A stretch of 64,000 nucleotides of DNA from Eopsaltria australis (lineage: Eukaryota > Chordata > Aves > Passeriformes > Petroicidae). Below are positions 62,995 through 64,000 of the stretch, one piece after another. The notes under the pieces were generated by a model. It did not search any database and had not been told where the DNA came from. It saw nothing but the letters and a program-made list of their open reading frames with translations. The first letter of the stretch is position 1. The number at the start of each line of letters is the position of its first letter. The position numbers and the translations under genes are program-made. The stretch lies in the NCBI GenBank assembly GCA_034509425.1, contig JAVTVJ010001154.1, forward strand, positions 310,001 through 374,000. The letters run 5' to 3'.

Positions 62995-63145
62995 TAAAAC
63001 AGACAAAACCAAAACAAGCAGAAACAAAACCCCAAACAAACAAGAAAACCCACACTAAAAAAACCACCAAAAAAACCAGAAAACCAAAACAAAAAAACCA
63101 AACCAAACCAAACAAAGCCACAACCCCTACCACCCAAAACCTAGG
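62995..63145. repeat. A/C-rich low-complexity tract, ~150 bp
   Basis: AAAACC, CAAA and ACCAAACC units with little G or T on the plus strand. Plus frames are Lys/Thr/Asn/Gln-rich, and minus frames are Phe/Trp/Val/Gly-rich artefacts. Confidence 0.9.
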
Positions 63146-63582
63146 AACTGAAAGCTGTTGCTGTGCATGCCCTCCTGTTCTCCCTGCTGGGGTATTGCTG
63201 CCTGTCCCCCCTGTCTGCAGGAGCTGCTGCAGAGCCCCCACATTTCCCCCAGTACACACAGAAGCTTTTCAGAGCTCACCACATCCCAGCAGGGACCACC
63301 TGACCACACATACATCAAATACTCGTCTTTATCAGCTCATATTCTTTAGCAAAATCTAATTTTCTTGGGAATTAGCTAATCCCAGTTAAATGAGCTGTTG
63401 ATGATTAGTCAAAGCCAACATTTTAAAAGCTATGAGAGAAGGAAAACCAGAAATTAGTCTGATAATGAAACACAGTTATAGGCAGTTTGATGTAGCATTT
63501 TTTTTTCTTTTACACGGAGAGACTGCAGGTAATAAAACCAAGCAGACGTTTTCATTAGTGGATATTCTCTTTTGTCTGAGAT

Positions 63583-63612
63583 CATATACATATATATTTA
63601 CATATATATTAT
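63583..63612. repeat. (TA)n-type microsatellite
   Basis: Imperfect CATATATATT repeats, short and interrupted. Confidence 0.9.
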
Positions 63613-64000
63613 TCTTGTCCAATCTGCCAAGCATTTCAGCTGTTTCACCAGGAGCTGTTCCTGCCACACCTGGCACAGCTGCTGGGACGTGTCTGTGCTA
63701 CAGAGAGCAGTGAGAGCAGAGCTTGGGCTCTGGCCCAGGGAGCTCAGGACTGAGCATCCCAGGGGCTTCTGAGAGCTGACAGCACCAATGGCCCAGGTGG
63801 TGTTTGAACCTTCATAAAAATCACATCATCTGAGATGATGAATAATGACAGATGAAAGAAAAAAAAATATAAAGCAACCCCAGAAATCTGGATTTCTAGA
63901 TGAAGCACAATATTAAAAACATCAATTTTTTTCTTAACTTAGAATATTCAAGCCTGGAAACATAGCTCGAAATTGTCCTCTTACCATGTTTCAGAAGGGT

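Larger units (their letters stand above)
62411..64000. other. Unique sequence with A/C tract and AT microsatellite
   Basis: No gene seen. It includes the A/C tract at 62995-63145 and the TA microsatellite at 63583-63612. Confidence 0.55.

Overview
The window reads as vertebrate nuclear DNA, most likely from a bird and probably a songbird. It is AT-leaning, CpG-poor, non-operonic sequence with no dense SINE or L1 content. It carries many short GC-rich minisatellites, A/C-rich low-complexity tracts, and one element that looks like a songbird endogenous-retrovirus solo LTR. The species call is inference from texture; no gene fixes it.

No complete protein-coding gene, RNA gene, CpG island or promoter can be supported. 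Nearly all long open frames come from tandem repeats. Where the repeat period is a multiple of three (6, 39, 42 bp) the array stays open in several frames on both strands, giving repetitive pseudo-proteins. A few short open segments bounded by good splice signals are listed as low-confidence candidate exons, mostly on the minus strand (about 13-15, 18, 30.6, 44-46 and 55 kb). If real, the window lies in a long minus-strand gene with small exons and kilobase introns. Equally good-looking pseudo-exons occur on the plus strand, so this is a hypothesis only.

Layout: 0-3.3 kb unique sequence with one ~100-bp duplication; 3.35-5.3 kb two minisatellites (39 bp and 17 bp); 5.3-11.4 kb unique; 11.4 and 14.2 kb two more arrays, with a candidate conserved block and candidate terminal exons between them; 17.07-17.94 kb a fold-back pair of inverted repeats; 18-31.9 kb mostly unique; 31.9, 38.4 and 41.4 kb arrays of 37, 42 and 82 bp; 46.7-48.2 kb a repeat cluster (a 630-bp hexamer array open in all six frames, a 78-bp duplication and an LTR); 48.2-52.4 kb unique; 52.4 kb a near-perfect 39-bp array; 52.6-58.6 kb unique; 58.65-59.85 kb a dispersed direct repeat; 61.9-62.4 kb a GC-rich array; then an A/C tract and an AT microsatellite to the end.

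No set of genes here can be shown to work together. The most unusual items are the six-frame-open hexamer array, the fold-back at 17 kb, the GAGCT/GGGGT array at 5 kb, the paired-E-box array at 38 kb, and the same-strand A/C tracts.
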